Shown here piece after piece: positions 10,834-21,558 of a DNA stretch of 64,000 bases. The DNA is taken from contig OY997596.1 in the NCBI GenBank assembly GCA_963921825.1, positions 6,577,001-6,641,000 on the forward strand. Direction: 5' to 3'. Within the stretch, counting starts at the first letter, position 1. Every line of letters begins with the position of its first letter. Source of the DNA: Erodium maritimum (Eukaryota; Streptophyta; Magnoliopsida; Geraniales; Geraniaceae). The notes below the pieces were generated by a model, which was not told where the DNA came from, did not search any database, and was given only the letters and a program-made list of their open reading frames with translations. The position numbers and the translations under genes are program-made.

Positions 10834-13800
10834 TCAAGATGGTGGTAATGAACCCAAGTTGAGTTTGTCAGCTAAAGGTTTGAACTTCCTTGGGATTAAA
10901 GCCTTGGTGAAGATATCTGCAATCTGATCGCTAGAGGAGATAGATTGGAGAGCGAGGGTGCCCTGATTGAGATGTTGTCTGACAAAGTGACAATCGATCT
11001 CAATATGCTTGGTGCATTCATGGAAGAAATCATTATGAGCAATCTGAATAACACTCTGACTGTCACAATGAATGGTAGTGGCTGACTTGTGAACAACACC
11101 CATGCCATGTAGTAACCAACGAAGCCATATGAGTTCGGAAGTAGTATCAGCAAGGGCTCGATACTCAGCTTTCGTGCTGGAGCGGACAATGGTTGTTTGT
11201 TTCTTACTTCTCCAGGAAATCAGAGAGTTACCAAGAAAGAAACAGTAACCTATGGTAGATCGTCGGTCTGTGGGATCGCCTGCCCAATCCGCATCTGAAT
11301 AGGTCTGTAGAACTAAAGGTGAGCCATAAGAGAAATGTAGTAATTGTGTTAAGGTGCCTCGAACATAGCGCAAGATCCGAAGAACGACATCATAGTGAGT
11401 AGTGCGAGGTGCACACATGAACTGACTGACGATGTGGACAGCATATGCAATGTCAGGCCTAGTAACAGTGAGGTATACCAACCCTCCAACTAATCGGCGA
11501 TATAAAGTGGGATTCTCGAGAGCTTTACCATCTGATGGAAGATACTTGACATTCGCTTCAATGGGAGTGGAAGCGATCTTGCTATCGGTTAGTCCCCCCT
11601 TGGAGATGAGCTCGGCTGCATACTTGGCTTAGGACAAATGATAACAAGAGGACAGAGAGGAAATCTTCAAACCAAGAAAGTAAGAGAGATGACCCAAATC
11701 CTTCATCTCGAACTGTTCGCTTAGATGACGCTTAAGATCCACAATGCCGATAGCATCATCACCAGTAATGATCATATCATCCACATACAGAAGTAAGAGA
11801 GTATGGCCCCGAGAGGTCCGACGAACAAACAGTGAGCTGTCGTGCGGACTAGAGACGAAACCAGAAACTGCCATCGCACTACTGAACTTGGAGTACCATG
11901 CCCGCGGAGCCTGCTTGAGTCCATAAATGGATTTGCGCAAACGGAAAACCATGTGTGGGGGATGATCATAGCCGGGTGGGGGCTTCATATCAACCTTCTC
12001 TGTAAGATCTCCATTGAGAAAAACATTCTTCACGTCCATTTGAAAAATTTCTCACTATCGACCAACAGCAACAATAAGAGTGGTGCGAACAGAAGTGAGT
12101 CTTCCAACAGGAGCAAATGTTTCCTCATAATCAACCCCATGTTCCTGGGTAAATACACGAGCCACAATACGTGCCTTGTAGCGCTCGATAGAACCATCTG
12201 CCTTGGTCTTCACCTTGTATACCCATCTAGAACCGACCACATGTTTGTCTCGAGGTAAAGGTACCAGATCCCATGTATGAGTCTTCACCATGGCCTGTAG
12301 TTCCTCAGTCATTGCTTGCTGCCACAGGGGGTTAGTGCAAGCCTCCCGATAGGTGTCAGGCTCATATACAGAGGACACTATGGAAGGGACACGAGATGGT
12401 AGGGTTACCTCAAAGTCCTGGAGGTGAGATGGGAGTTGCCGATGACGCTGTGGTCGAGTCGGTAGCACATGATCCTCTAGCACGGGATCCTCTGGCGGAA
12501 CATGCACCATGGTAGGAGGCAGAGATGTTGGAGCAGCTGCAAGAGTCAGCTCAATGGGAGAACCCTCATCATCATCAGAAAACAAATCAATATCGGGATT
12601 AGAAAAGAAAGGAGTAGACTCGGGAATGTGAAAAGAAGACATGGAAGAAAACATCTTATATTCCCAGAATGTGACATGGCGAGATATGCGGAGACGTTTG
12701 GAAACAAGGTCCCAACATCTGTACCCTTTGTGTTTGATCCCATACCCAATAAAGCAACAAAGACGAGAACGAGGTTCAAGTTTAGTACGTTCATGAGGTT
12801 GTAGATGAACAAAACAGACACACCCAAAGACACGAAGAAGATCATAAACTGGAGGACGACCATACAAACACTCATAAGGAGTTTTGTTACATATGACCGG
12901 GGATGGAACTCTGTTGATAGTGTAAACGGCTGTGAGGGCAGCCTCCCCCCAGAAACGTTCAGGACAGGCAACTGCAATGGTGAGAGCACGAACTGTATTA
13001 AGAATATAGCGATGTTTGCGTTCAGCCCGACCATTTTGTTGCGATGTACCAGGACAGGAGTGCTGAACGATAGTACCGGTGGAAGCAAGTTGTGCAAGGA
13101 AGGATGACTCTTTAAATTCCATGCCGTTATCCATACGCAGTGTTTTGATAACTTTAGAGAATTGTGTGCGAACCATGGCAGAAAACTCAGAATAAATTTT
13201 GTTGAAGTCAGATTTATGATGCATGAGATAAATCCAAGTAAAACGAGTATGATCATCAACAAATATAACAAACCACCGAGACCCCCCCATGGTCGGAACA
13301 AGTGCCGCTCCCCACAAGTCAAAATGAACAAGATCAAAAGGTGCAGAGGAAATAGTATTATTAAGGGAAAACGGCAGTTTATGATGTTTAGCAAGCTGAC
13401 AAGACACACAATCACCAAAGTTATGCGAAACTGACCCCAACAAACCACTATAAATAAGACTACGTAAACGAGAGGAAGAGGGATGACCTAGGCGAGAGTG
13501 CCATAGATCGGCAGAGACGACAGCGCCACAAGTAGACGAGGATGATGATTATGGTGAGGGAACCACCAGTGAGGTGAGTTCGAACAAGCGACCAACTTTA
13601 CGTCCTGTCCCATGGATTTGTCCCGTCAGTGGATCCTGCACAAGAACAGAAGAAGTACGACCAGAAAAGTTAACGTCAAAGCCCAAATCACACAATTGAC
13701 CAACCGATACAAGGTTCAGTGACAAATCTGGGACAAGCAAGGTGTTCGGTAGTGATAGCTGGTCTGTGGTTGCGGTACCACAGTGTGTGGCAAGTAAAGT

Positions 13801-14335
13801 GGAATTATCAGCAGTACGAATAGACGGAGACTTGGTTACCGGAGTTACTCATGTGAGAAAATCTGACCGCGGGCTCATATGATTGAAACAAGCAGAATCA
13901 AGATACCACGTGGATGTGCTACCTGGCGTAGTAGAAGATGAGCTACCTAACAAGACAGTGTGAGCTGATAGGAACGCTCGTATGTCACCCAAGAGAGCAG
14001 TCATGTCAGGAGATTTGGCAGACACAACAGGTGTAGCAGCAACATTGGATGAGCTACCTGACGAGGCAGTATGAGCTGATAGGAATGCTCGTATGTCACC
14101 CAAGAGAGCGGTTATGTCAGGAGATTCGGCAGACACAACATGTGTAGCAGCAACAGTTCCATTGGGCCTGTCGGAAGGCCGATGATCCCCACGGGAGCCA
14201 CGCCCCCTAAAGTTTTTAAAGGGCCTAGAGTTGCCCTATCGAGGGGTGTCTGAGGCAAGAAGGTGACAAGCATGAGTTCTGCATTCAGTTAAGACATGTC
14301 CAGATCTGTTGCAGAACGTACAATGGGGCTTGGCA
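10834..14335 (-). pseudogene. Copia gag-pol remnant with in-frame stops
   Basis: One reading frame runs along the minus strand. A CCHC knuckle (CTFCNRSGHVLTEC) lies near 14280-14325 (its frame relative to pol not checked). Then come a twice-repeated SPDMTALLGDIRAFLSAHT-like module (13900-14130), a protease-like WYLDSACFNHM, the GAG-pre-integrase LWHSRLGH region, and integrase with FDLWG, MDNGMEF and QQNGRAERKHR around its acidic residues. RT has LYVDDM, and RNase H has SDADWAGD, TKAEYRAL and CDSQS. Stops at about 13846-13848, 13549, a tandem pair at about 12050-12057, and 11629 break the frame. The gag part before the knuckle is largely missing, replaced by a GC-rich leader (14440-14880). It encodes no functional polyprotein. 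Confidence 0.88.
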
Positions 14336-14885
14336 ATAGATCTACCAGCAGTGATATCAAATTGCTGCATTAGGAATACCTGAAAAGAAAACACTGAAAT
14401 AAAGGATTAGTTTTTTTTGAACAGAAGTCAACGCGCTTGAGGGACACGCGGTCAACAGTCAGACGCGTGGCGCGTGAAGTCGACGCGCGCGTGGAGGCGC
14501 GTGACGATCCGGAGGTGACGGGCGCGTGACGTGCACGCGTCTTCTTCGACGTGAATTGTTGCAGGCGGCGCGCGCGATTCCGGCGTTGGCGTTTCTTCGC
14601 CGGCGTTGCTTCGGTTGCGTCTGCGTGGAATCGTCGGCGTGGCTCGCGACAGGGAGCAGACCGAAACGACGGCGGCGTGCAGGAGCACGGGAACGGAGAC
14701 GGCATGCAGGAGCACGGGAACGGCGACGGCATGGTGCGGTCGACCGAGATCTTCTCGCTGCGGAGCTCTTCGGAGTGGTGTGATCGACCGGAGTAGGAGC
14801 AAGTGGCTAGAGCAGGAGCGGCGTTCAACAAAGATGAACGGCGGCGGCGTTAGTTGAAGCGGAAGCGATATTTAGAGCGGTAGAG

Positions 14886-14897
14886 GCTCTGATACCA
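14886..14897 (-). promoter_or_regulatory. Primer-binding site (initiator-Met tRNA)
   Basis: The minus strand reads TGGTATCAGAGC immediately after the 5' LTR. This complements the 3' end of plant initiator-Met tRNA, the usual Copia primer. Confidence 0.9.
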
Positions 14898-15047
14898 TGA
14901 TAACAATAATGTAAATTGTATTGTATTCGATGAATAAAGCCTACAGTGTACATGTATATATAGCGGTTGTGCACCACTAGGGTTTCCTAAACCCGATATT
15001 AACCCTAACGAGCCACATGGACTGGGCCTATACAATGTATTCTAACA
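14898..15047 (-). repeat. 5' LTR of Copia element
   Basis: 150 bp, starting TGATAACAATAATG and ending TATTCTAACA; the 5' LTR because the element is read on the minus strand. A TATATATAG stretch in both LTRs is a candidate TATA box. Confidence 0.9.
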
Positions 15048-15652
15048 GAAAACACATTGAAATGAAAGGGACACCCCTAATCTTACTCAAAATAATATGT
15101 TAGTCCAACGAGAAAAACAATACAGTATAACGTTTATTTATTAAGATAACACCGAAGTACAACGAAACAAAACGTATGATTTGAGAGCACAATCAGTTTT
15201 AAGCAACCAAGCTTATAAAAGAGAGGGAGCTTTGTTCTTTATTTGCAAAACGACTAGCAAATAGCCATTTTTTTTGATCGGCAGATAGAGCTCATCCTTA
15301 TAGAACGATGATACCTGCATACTCCTCAACATTTCAAGTGGACTTGCTAAGGTCGTGACCATTTGATATTTTGAAGATGTTTTTTTGTTTTTGTTTTTCA
15401 CGAAAGGATAAGGAATGGTAATGAAAAAAATGGAATTTTTTAAGAAAGGAACGAGAATTTGTAGACCGTAGAACAGTCAATTTTGTTATGAGAAGGATTG
15501 GAAGCTTGGTGAATCTGAACCTAGTATTACACTCACCGCGCTTATACATATTCTCATGTTGATTGACTGGAAGAGAAAAAAAACATCATAATTGTCTAGG
15601 ATTAGAAAGATGGGAAATTTTTATTTGAAGGGTCCTCCTCACTAGACCCTTA

Positions 15653-17787
15653 GAGCATGTACAACAGAAAGGACCTTGATCAGGGAGTGGGAGTGCAGAA
15701 CTTGTGCTGACTGGACAAAAGTGAGGGAGTGGGAGTGTAGAAAAGTGGGTGTTTTGCAACAGAAAGGACCTCTGAGGTCCTGGGAGTGCAGAACAATGCT
15801 GACTGGATTATTATATGATATTTTCCTGTTTTATTTAATTCGTTATCAGAAACCGTTTAAATTAGTCATAATTTAAACAATTTTGGAAATAAATAATTAA
15901 TGACAATCAATAATTAATAAATTCAACACGAATATAAATGAACTTTTAATTTTATTAAACCCCTTTTAATACAACCCCAAAAAACCAGCTCCAAGAGCAC
16001 AAACGACTACTCGTCGTCATGGAAACCAGCTCCAAATCGATCCCATAAGTGCTCCATAAGATCTTTTTGTAGTTGATGGTGGGTCTCAGGATTTAGGACA
16101 TTTTGTTGAGCATCCACAAGTTGCGGGTATTCCAATGGCCCTCCGTGGTGCCATCGTTCCAGTGGTGTCCAATTCGGCATTTCTGGAGGTTGCGCGTACA
16201 ACAACTCCTCATCCCCATACTCGTACCGGTCGCGCTCATCCTCTACAATCATGTTGTGTAGAATTATGCAAGTGTGCATGATATCAGCCAAAATGTGTGG
16301 GCTCCAAGAACGAGCGGGACGGGAAATGATGTGCCACCTTGCTTGAAGTACTCCAAAATCCCTTTCAATATCTTTTCGAGCACCTTCTTGGCATTTAGCA
16401 AACAACTTCTCTTTGGGCTCGAAGGGATGCCGAATAGTCTTCATGAACCGTGCCCATGTTGGGTAAATGCCGTCCACCAAGTAATAAGGTCGGTCGTACC
16501 GATGGCCGTTGATGTAGTACTCCACATCTAGCTCACGGGCGTAGTAAGCATCTTGGATTAGGTGGTTGTTGTTGAGGACGTTGATGTCGTTGTTCGATCC
16601 AGCCATCCCGAAAAATGCATGCCAAATCCATAAATCATGGGACGCTACAGCTTCAAGCATAATCGTCTTTTCCCCGTGGTGACCTCCCCGTCCATGGGCT
16701 CCCTGGTCTTCGGTTGGGCAGTTCTTCCACTTCCAATGCATACAGTCAAGACTCCCCGCCATTCCGGGAAACCCTCGGTTGTACCCTTCTCGGAGTAAGC
16801 GGTCCATGTCAGCCAGTTTGTGTGTACGCTGATACTTGGCTCCGAATACCTCAATGACGGCCTTGCAAAACTTACGTAAACATTCAAGTATGGTGCTTAC
16901 CCCCATGCAAAGAGTTTCGTCCAATGAATCGGTCGCGGACCCATACGCAAGCATCCGTATAGCGGCGGTGCACTTCTGTTCCGTTGATAACCCCGGTCGT
17001 GAGGCAGCGTCGGGCCTCTGTTCGAAGTAGCTGTCGTGAGCCTTCACCGCGTTCATAATCCGTAGGAAAAGTGGTTTGCACATACGAAACTGACGCCTGA
17101 ACATTTCAGGGCCATATAGGGGTTGTTCGTCAAAATAGTTCGCCATCAATTGGATGTGGGCTGCCGAACGACCTCTGTTAATCTCTCGGCGCATTGGTTC
17201 CCCACGGATGGCCCTCTGGACCCTTGGCATTACTGTCTGCATGTGCCTCTCCATCATCCGCCGGAATCGTCGCTCAACTGGCTGCATCTGGGCTGCCATC
17301 TCCTCATATGTCGGCAGTTGGGCTGCCATCTCCTCATACGCCGGCATCCGAGGAGCCAGCTCCTCGTACGTCATCTCCTCAGCGTCGGACATAACCTCGT
17401 CGTCGGACATTTTCAAAAATAGCGAGTAGGAAGTGAGAATGAAAGAGTGAAAGTAGAGAATGGTGTGACAAAAATGAGGAATGAGGTTGGGTATTTATAA
17501 GGTTCATTTTATCTGATTTCTGAATTAAAAAAAAGAGCCATTAGAGTGGCCGTTGCCAACGGTCGGGACACGTGGCGGCACCGGACGCTGCCAGCGCAGG
17601 CGAGGGCGCGCCGGCGCGTCCAGCGCGCTCGGCCAGCCAGAGGGGAGCGGGGAGCGGTGCAAGGGGAGCGGGAGCGCGAGAATGGGGAGCGGGGACGGGT
17701 TTTTCCCGCTCCACAGTGGAACGGCCAGCGCGCCCGACCAGCGAACGCGACGGCGCAGGGAGCGGGACCGTTCTGTTGTGCGTTCTC
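15653..17787 (-). mobile_element. PIF/Harbinger element with intact transposase (copy A)
   Basis: The ends are GAGCATGTACAACAGAAAGG at 15653 and the complement of GAGAACGCACAACAGAACGG ending at 17787, with TSD TTA (15650-15652 and 17788-17790). It is 2,135 bp. The left end is AT-rich and the right end strongly GC-rich. The first 300 bp are nearly identical to the start of the element at 23678, so both belong to one family. The SANT-type partner gene expected in this superfamily is absent here. Confidence 0.9.
16007..17416 (-). CDS. PIF/Harbinger DDE transposase (DDE_Tnp_4 type)
   Basis: A 469-residue uninterrupted ORF, full length for the family. Residues 15-45 are an acidic stretch with repeated YEEMAAQ/PAYEEM units, followed by an Arg/Met-rich helix region. 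Residues 85-215 hold the helix-rich N-terminal part (MANYFDE, FRMCKPLFLRIM, CTAAIRMLAYG). The nuclease core has GSLDCMHWKWKNCP (D224), YYLVDGIYPTW (D315) and KDIERDFGVLQARWHII (E351), the expected DDE triad, plus HAFFGMAGSNNDINVL. It would cut and rejoin the element ends at TWA targets in the nucleus, normally with a SANT-type partner protein. A candidate TATA box (TATAAATAC, minus strand) lies about 80 bp upstream near 17490-17500. An alternative start is Met3. It looks like the only full-length intact transposase in the window. Confidence 0.93.
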   Translation of the reverse strand: MKMSDDEVMSDAEEMTYEELAPRMPAYEEMAAQLPTYEEMAAQMQPVERRFRRMMERHMQTVMPRVQRAIRGEPMRREINRGRSAAHIQLMANYFDEQPLYGPEMFRRQFRMCKPLFLRIMNAVKAHDSYFEQRPDAASRPGLSTEQKCTAAIRMLAYGSATDSLDETLCMGVSTILECLRKFCKAVIEVFGAKYQRTHKLADMDRLLREGYNRGFPGMAGSLDCMHWKWKNCPTEDQGAHGRGGHHGEKTIMLEAVASHDLWIWHAFFGMAGSNNDINVLNNNHLIQDAYYARELDVEYYINGHRYDRPYYLVDGIYPTWARFMKTIRHPFEPKEKLFAKCQEGARKDIERDFGVLQARWHIISRPARSWSPHILADIMHTCIILHNMIVEDERDRYEYGDEELLYAQPPEMPNWTPLERWHHGGPLEYPQLVDAQQNVLNPETHHQLQKDLMEHLWDRFGAGFHDDE

Positions 17788-17790
17788 TTA

Positions 17791-18925
17791 CGAATCAAAA
17801 GGGGTATGTTGGAAACATATATCATTACTGAGGTTGTAGTTATCTCAGAACCAGTCAGCATTCTTGGGGCCTCAATTTAAGATTTTTCTGAGGATGGACA
17901 CTTAAGATGGAGGGAAATAAATTTTCAAACTCAAAAGGGATGGGAGCAACTTTCCAAATCTCAGAACAATTCCTGAAACTAAACAAGTAGAACAGAAGAA
18001 TAAAAAAGGATAATGTTTCCTATGTGCATACAACTAGGTCTAAGAAAGGTAAACAAGTGCCTTGTTCCCATCTTTCAGATAAACAGAACTCTCACAAGAA
18101 GAGATTAGAAGATATGAACCAAGACGTTTTAAGACGTTGGGATTACCGTAAAGCCATTAGACTTCAATAATTCATAGTAAAAAACATAGTGGTAGATCAG
18201 TTCGACAATTTACAGGCAGAACTTTAAGGGTGATTCTTGTTGGGTTATTTTATAATCCAACACGTGGGTTTCCAAATTGAGACATATATATTTGTGGTTT
18301 CTATTGAACTAAATAGTTGGTATGGACTTTGCAATGTGTGATACCTACTATAAGTCTAATTAGAGTAATGAGTTTTAATTAGAGCATATATATATAAATT
18401 AGTAATTAGGTTTGGTCCCCAAGATTAATCAGCTGTTTTTCTTTCTCCTTCATTCTCATCTATTGAGTGAGAGCACACGGAGAGCATAACAGATTAATCT
18501 GTGGAAGGGCAAACCGATCGTTTTCTTGTTATCGACATAAAATCAGGTACGCTTTTTATGTTGTTTTATATATAAATCCTGATTATTTGACTAAACGTTG
18601 GATGCTTAAGAGATTCGATTAGGGTATAACAATTTTGGGGACGAGTATATTGATATGGATTAGGAAAATGATTTTGTTCTAGCTGGTGTAAATCCTTAGA
18701 CCATAAGTGAGTCTTTCTAGTTGTCAAATAAAAAATGATGAGAGGATCCACCTCAGTTCAAAAATAGAGGGCTTTGACTAACGTGTCAGGCAAACAACTC
18801 CCCTAACATCCTATGGGTTGAGTTTTGTTTAGGAACCCTGGTGGTATCATCTCTACTTGGAGGAAGATTATTTTAAAGTGGAATGGGTCAGGAAACTAGA
18901 ACATACCTTAATCTGATTTGGAAAG
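17791..18925. other. Unassigned stretch with a possible solo LTR
   Basis: No gene is supported. From 18238 (TGTTGGGTTATTT) to about 18631 (TATAACA) the sequence has LTR-like TG...CA ends flanked by ATTCT and ATTTT, an imperfect TSD. The centre is AT-rich with a TATATATATA run near 18388. This may be a 394-bp solo LTR, but confidence is low. Confidence 0.3.
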
Positions 18926-21209
18926 TATATTCAAGCTGAAATTGTAGGTTGTAGACCGCATTTTTTCTCTGACTTGAAACATGTGCCATCTCTTTCTCCT
19001 AACCCTAATCCCGCCCACCATCTTCACAATCGCCACACCCCGTCGATGACGAGCTCGGCTCCGACCCCTACTGTCACCGACGGAGGCCTCCCCTCCTCCA
19101 CCTTCTTTCCCTACCCCTTTCTCTCTTCTTTTCCTTTCTTCCGCCTCGTTTCCTCTGGTTCTGGGCCGGTTTCGTTGGAGTTATTTTCCGATATGTTGCA
19201 GCCAACACCGGTGGTCTTCTCAGAGCTCCGGTCGGTTTCCAGTTGTGCTAGTTCTGTGGGTTTGGTGGGTGGACGTTGCAGCTTCAGTGTCATTGCAGAG
19301 CTGGGTGTTGCTTCTCGTCTCCAGCTACAAGGCCGCTTCTCCGCCTCTCCGCCGGTTTCGAACGCCAGATCTGTGGCCTTCTCTTGCCTTATCTCCGGGA
19401 AGTTCGAGTGTGCTGCTGACATGCGTGAGCTCTCTCTGTCAGCCGGCCATGGTGGTTCGTTGCCTCTAGTTGTGCTCGACTCGTTGAAGTGTCTTGTCCC
19501 TTCTCGTCAGAGCTCCCTACAGATCCAGTCGCTGGTCGGAGGCGGCTGTGATGTCGTGGCTCGGGTCCGGGTTAAGAAGCGGGTAGGGTTTGGTGTTGGT
19601 TTGACTGGGCCGGCTAGTGGGTCGGGTCGGCTAGTGGGCTAGGTCGGTTGGTGGACCGGGTCGTCTGGTGGGCCTGGGCGTTTAGTGGGCTGGGTCAGGT
19701 TCTGGGCTTGCCAAGGGCCTGAACCTGGCCCAGGTTCACTTTTTCCCCTGCTTTGGATTGTGTGTCAGAAATTCACTTCCCCCTTCTTGCCGGAGTTGTT
19801 TGTTGGATTTATTCGGCTCCCTAGCAATTACAAGGATGTTGGGCCGGTTTGGGTGTTGGCCTCCGGAGTTTCCGATTCCGATGTTTCTCCCTTGGAGTGG
19901 TGCGGTGGGGGCTTGAGTGGTACTTCCTAGGCTCGTTGGGGTTTTGGTGGTTCTTTGAGGTTGGTGGTGTGGTTGAGGCTCAAGCGTTGCTTCGGAGGTG
20001 CTTTTTCAGAGTTGGTCATGAGACGCGCTTCCTCATCCTCTTTGAAGTGGATCGTTGTGGCTCTGGTCCGGGGGCTCTTGTTGATTTGCTCGGTTGCCCG
20101 ACGTCTCTTTTTAGGTCTGGTCGTGGGACGCATTTCTTCATCTCCGGGTATTGATGGTCGTGGACCTGGAGTCTCGTTGAGGCAGGTGGGACTCGCCGTT
20201 CGCGGTGGCTGTTGGTTTTGGCCTCAACTCGTTCTCTCCGGGTGTGTATTGCTTGGTTGTTTTCCGAACCAGATCGTGGTGACTTTCGGGTGTCTTCGTC
20301 CAGATTCATCGTGGGAGGCGTTTTCGAGTTCGGATTCGTTGTGCTTCTGGCCTTGTCACACTTCGCCGTGGATGGTATGATTCTTGTCTCTCCTTTGGCC
20401 TTATCTGTAGCTTGTTGGAATTCTGCTCATCCTTAGATTTAGGCTCTTTCCGATTTCCTTTGTACCCCTGTCTTTCTTGCGGGCCCCGTCGTTCTTTAGG
20501 TGTTGGCCTATGATGGGTTGTACTGGGTCTTTAGGCCTTGGAAATTGAGTTGCCCTTCTTCTTTTGGATTATGAGTTTCAGTGTTTTTTGCACTATTTTA
20601 TCTCTGCTGGTATGTGATGTTGGTCGTCGGTGTCCTTTAACTCGCTGAGTTGGGGTGCTGATGAGATACAGTTTCTCCTCTACTTCAGGTTAGGTCTTTG
20701 GTGTTTACTTTGCAAGACGGCTAGCTTTCTTTAGCTTAATGGTTGATATATCTGGGTTTTAGACCCTTTTTTAAGTGCTTCATGGTGGCTATATTTGGGT
20801 GTGAGTCTCCTTTTTTAGCCGTCTTTTTGTGTTTGTTTACTTTTGGGTCTGAGTACCCTTTCACTTCAGGGTCTGCGTACCCACTCACTTCGGTGTCTGC
20901 GTACCCACTCACTTCGGGGTCTGCGTACCCACTCACTTCGAGGTCTGCGTACCCACTCACTTCAGGATCTGCGTACCCATTCATTTCGGGGTCCGCGTAC
21001 CCATTCGTACCATTTCATCTTCAGGGTATGTGCACCCATTCATCTTCAAGGTCTGCGTACCCATTCATAGCTACCAGGGTTGTAGTCGTTGTTGTGGTCT
21101 TTTTTGTTAGAGAGTCTGTAGCTATTCTCTCTTCTCTGTACTCCTCTTCTTACTTGAGAGATGTTTAATTTAAATATGCTTTGCTGATAAAAAAATATAT
21201 ATTCAAGCT
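18926..21209 (+). mobile_element. Poly(A) retroposon with 12-bp TSD and internal minisatellite
   Basis: The body is 18938-21197, plus strand, flanked by TATATTCAAGCT (18926-18937 and 21198-21209) and ending GATAAAAAAA. The 5' third is C/T-rich; an ORF at 18974-19642 (222 residues, Ser/Val/Leu-rich) has no domain I know. The 3' two thirds are T/G-rich, with a 24-bp tandem array near the end. There is no visible reverse transcriptase, so it was presumably mobilised by an L1-type LINE. Confidence 0.7.
20847..21075 (+). repeat. 24-bp minisatellite in the retroposon
   Basis: About nine units of period 24 bp, core GTCTGCGTACCCACTCACTT. Unit starts at 20871, 20895 and 20919 confirm the period. In one frame it would read as an eight-residue repeat (SAYPLTSG), but the surrounding ORF (20743-21168) has no other support. 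Confidence 0.85.
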
Positions 21210-21418
21210 AACATCTTCTTGTGCATTATGAACGTTAAGACCATTGCTCTGGAAGTAGAAATGGAAGATTTGTTATATGGGATGAACTAGTGTTGGAAAT
21301 AGGCCAAATGGGTCCTAATTATATCTGTACGGAAGATTTTACTGTTACTCTAGATCCTCTGGAAAAATCAGGCCATACTTCTTCATTGAGTATGCATGAC
21401 CTTAATACTTTTGGTATG

Positions 21419-21558
21419 GAGGTTGGTGTTTTTTTTTGATCAACGAGGTTTTTTATTATCCGTCCGGTTGGAAACGGAGGATGCTGCATTAGCAGCCGAA
21501 ATATAAGCTCAAAATTGAGTAATTAAGACCAAAGGTCATTACAATTGAGGTTGGTGTT
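21419..21558 (-). mobile_element. Short 5'-truncated retroposon
   Basis: A 116-bp insertion (21431-21546) beginning with a T-run on the plus strand (a poly(A) tail on the minus strand). It is flanked by GAGGTTGGTGTT at 21419-21430 and 21547-21558. Its end TTTTTTTTGATCAACGAGG resembles plant LINE 3' tails. Confidence 0.7.

Larger units (their letters stand above)
10673..15047 (-). mobile_element. Copia retrotransposon, complete with both LTRs
   Basis: It is 4,375 bp on the minus strand with two 150-bp LTRs and TSD GAAAA (10668-10672 and 15048-15052). The primer-binding site TGGTATCAGAGC (minus strand, 14886-14897), complementary to initiator-Met tRNA, directly adjoins the 5' LTR, and a purine run (GAGTTTGAGGGGGGG, minus strand, about 10822-10836) adjoins the 3' LTR. 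The order protease-integrase-RT-RNase H defines Copia. I count 12 differences between the two LTRs (92% identity), so it is a moderately old copy. Confidence 0.92.

Noticed and set aside
14370-14857. ORFs in the GC-rich Copia leader as genes
   Set aside because: They exist in many frames on both strands simply because GC-rich DNA has few stops; no domain or start context.
10673-15047. Endogenous pararetrovirus
   Set aside because: Two LTRs, a 5-bp TSD and integrase between protease and RT identify Copia; no movement or coat protein motif was seen anywhere in the window.
17541-17880. Several 92-106 codon ORFs at the PIF right end
   Set aside because: They are a by-product of the GC-rich subterminal repeats; similar shadow ORFs occur at 25693-25978.
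20847-21075. Regular repeats that might be a CRISPR array
   Set aside because: Units are directly adjacent with no unique spacers and lie in a eukaryotic retroposon; it is a minisatellite.
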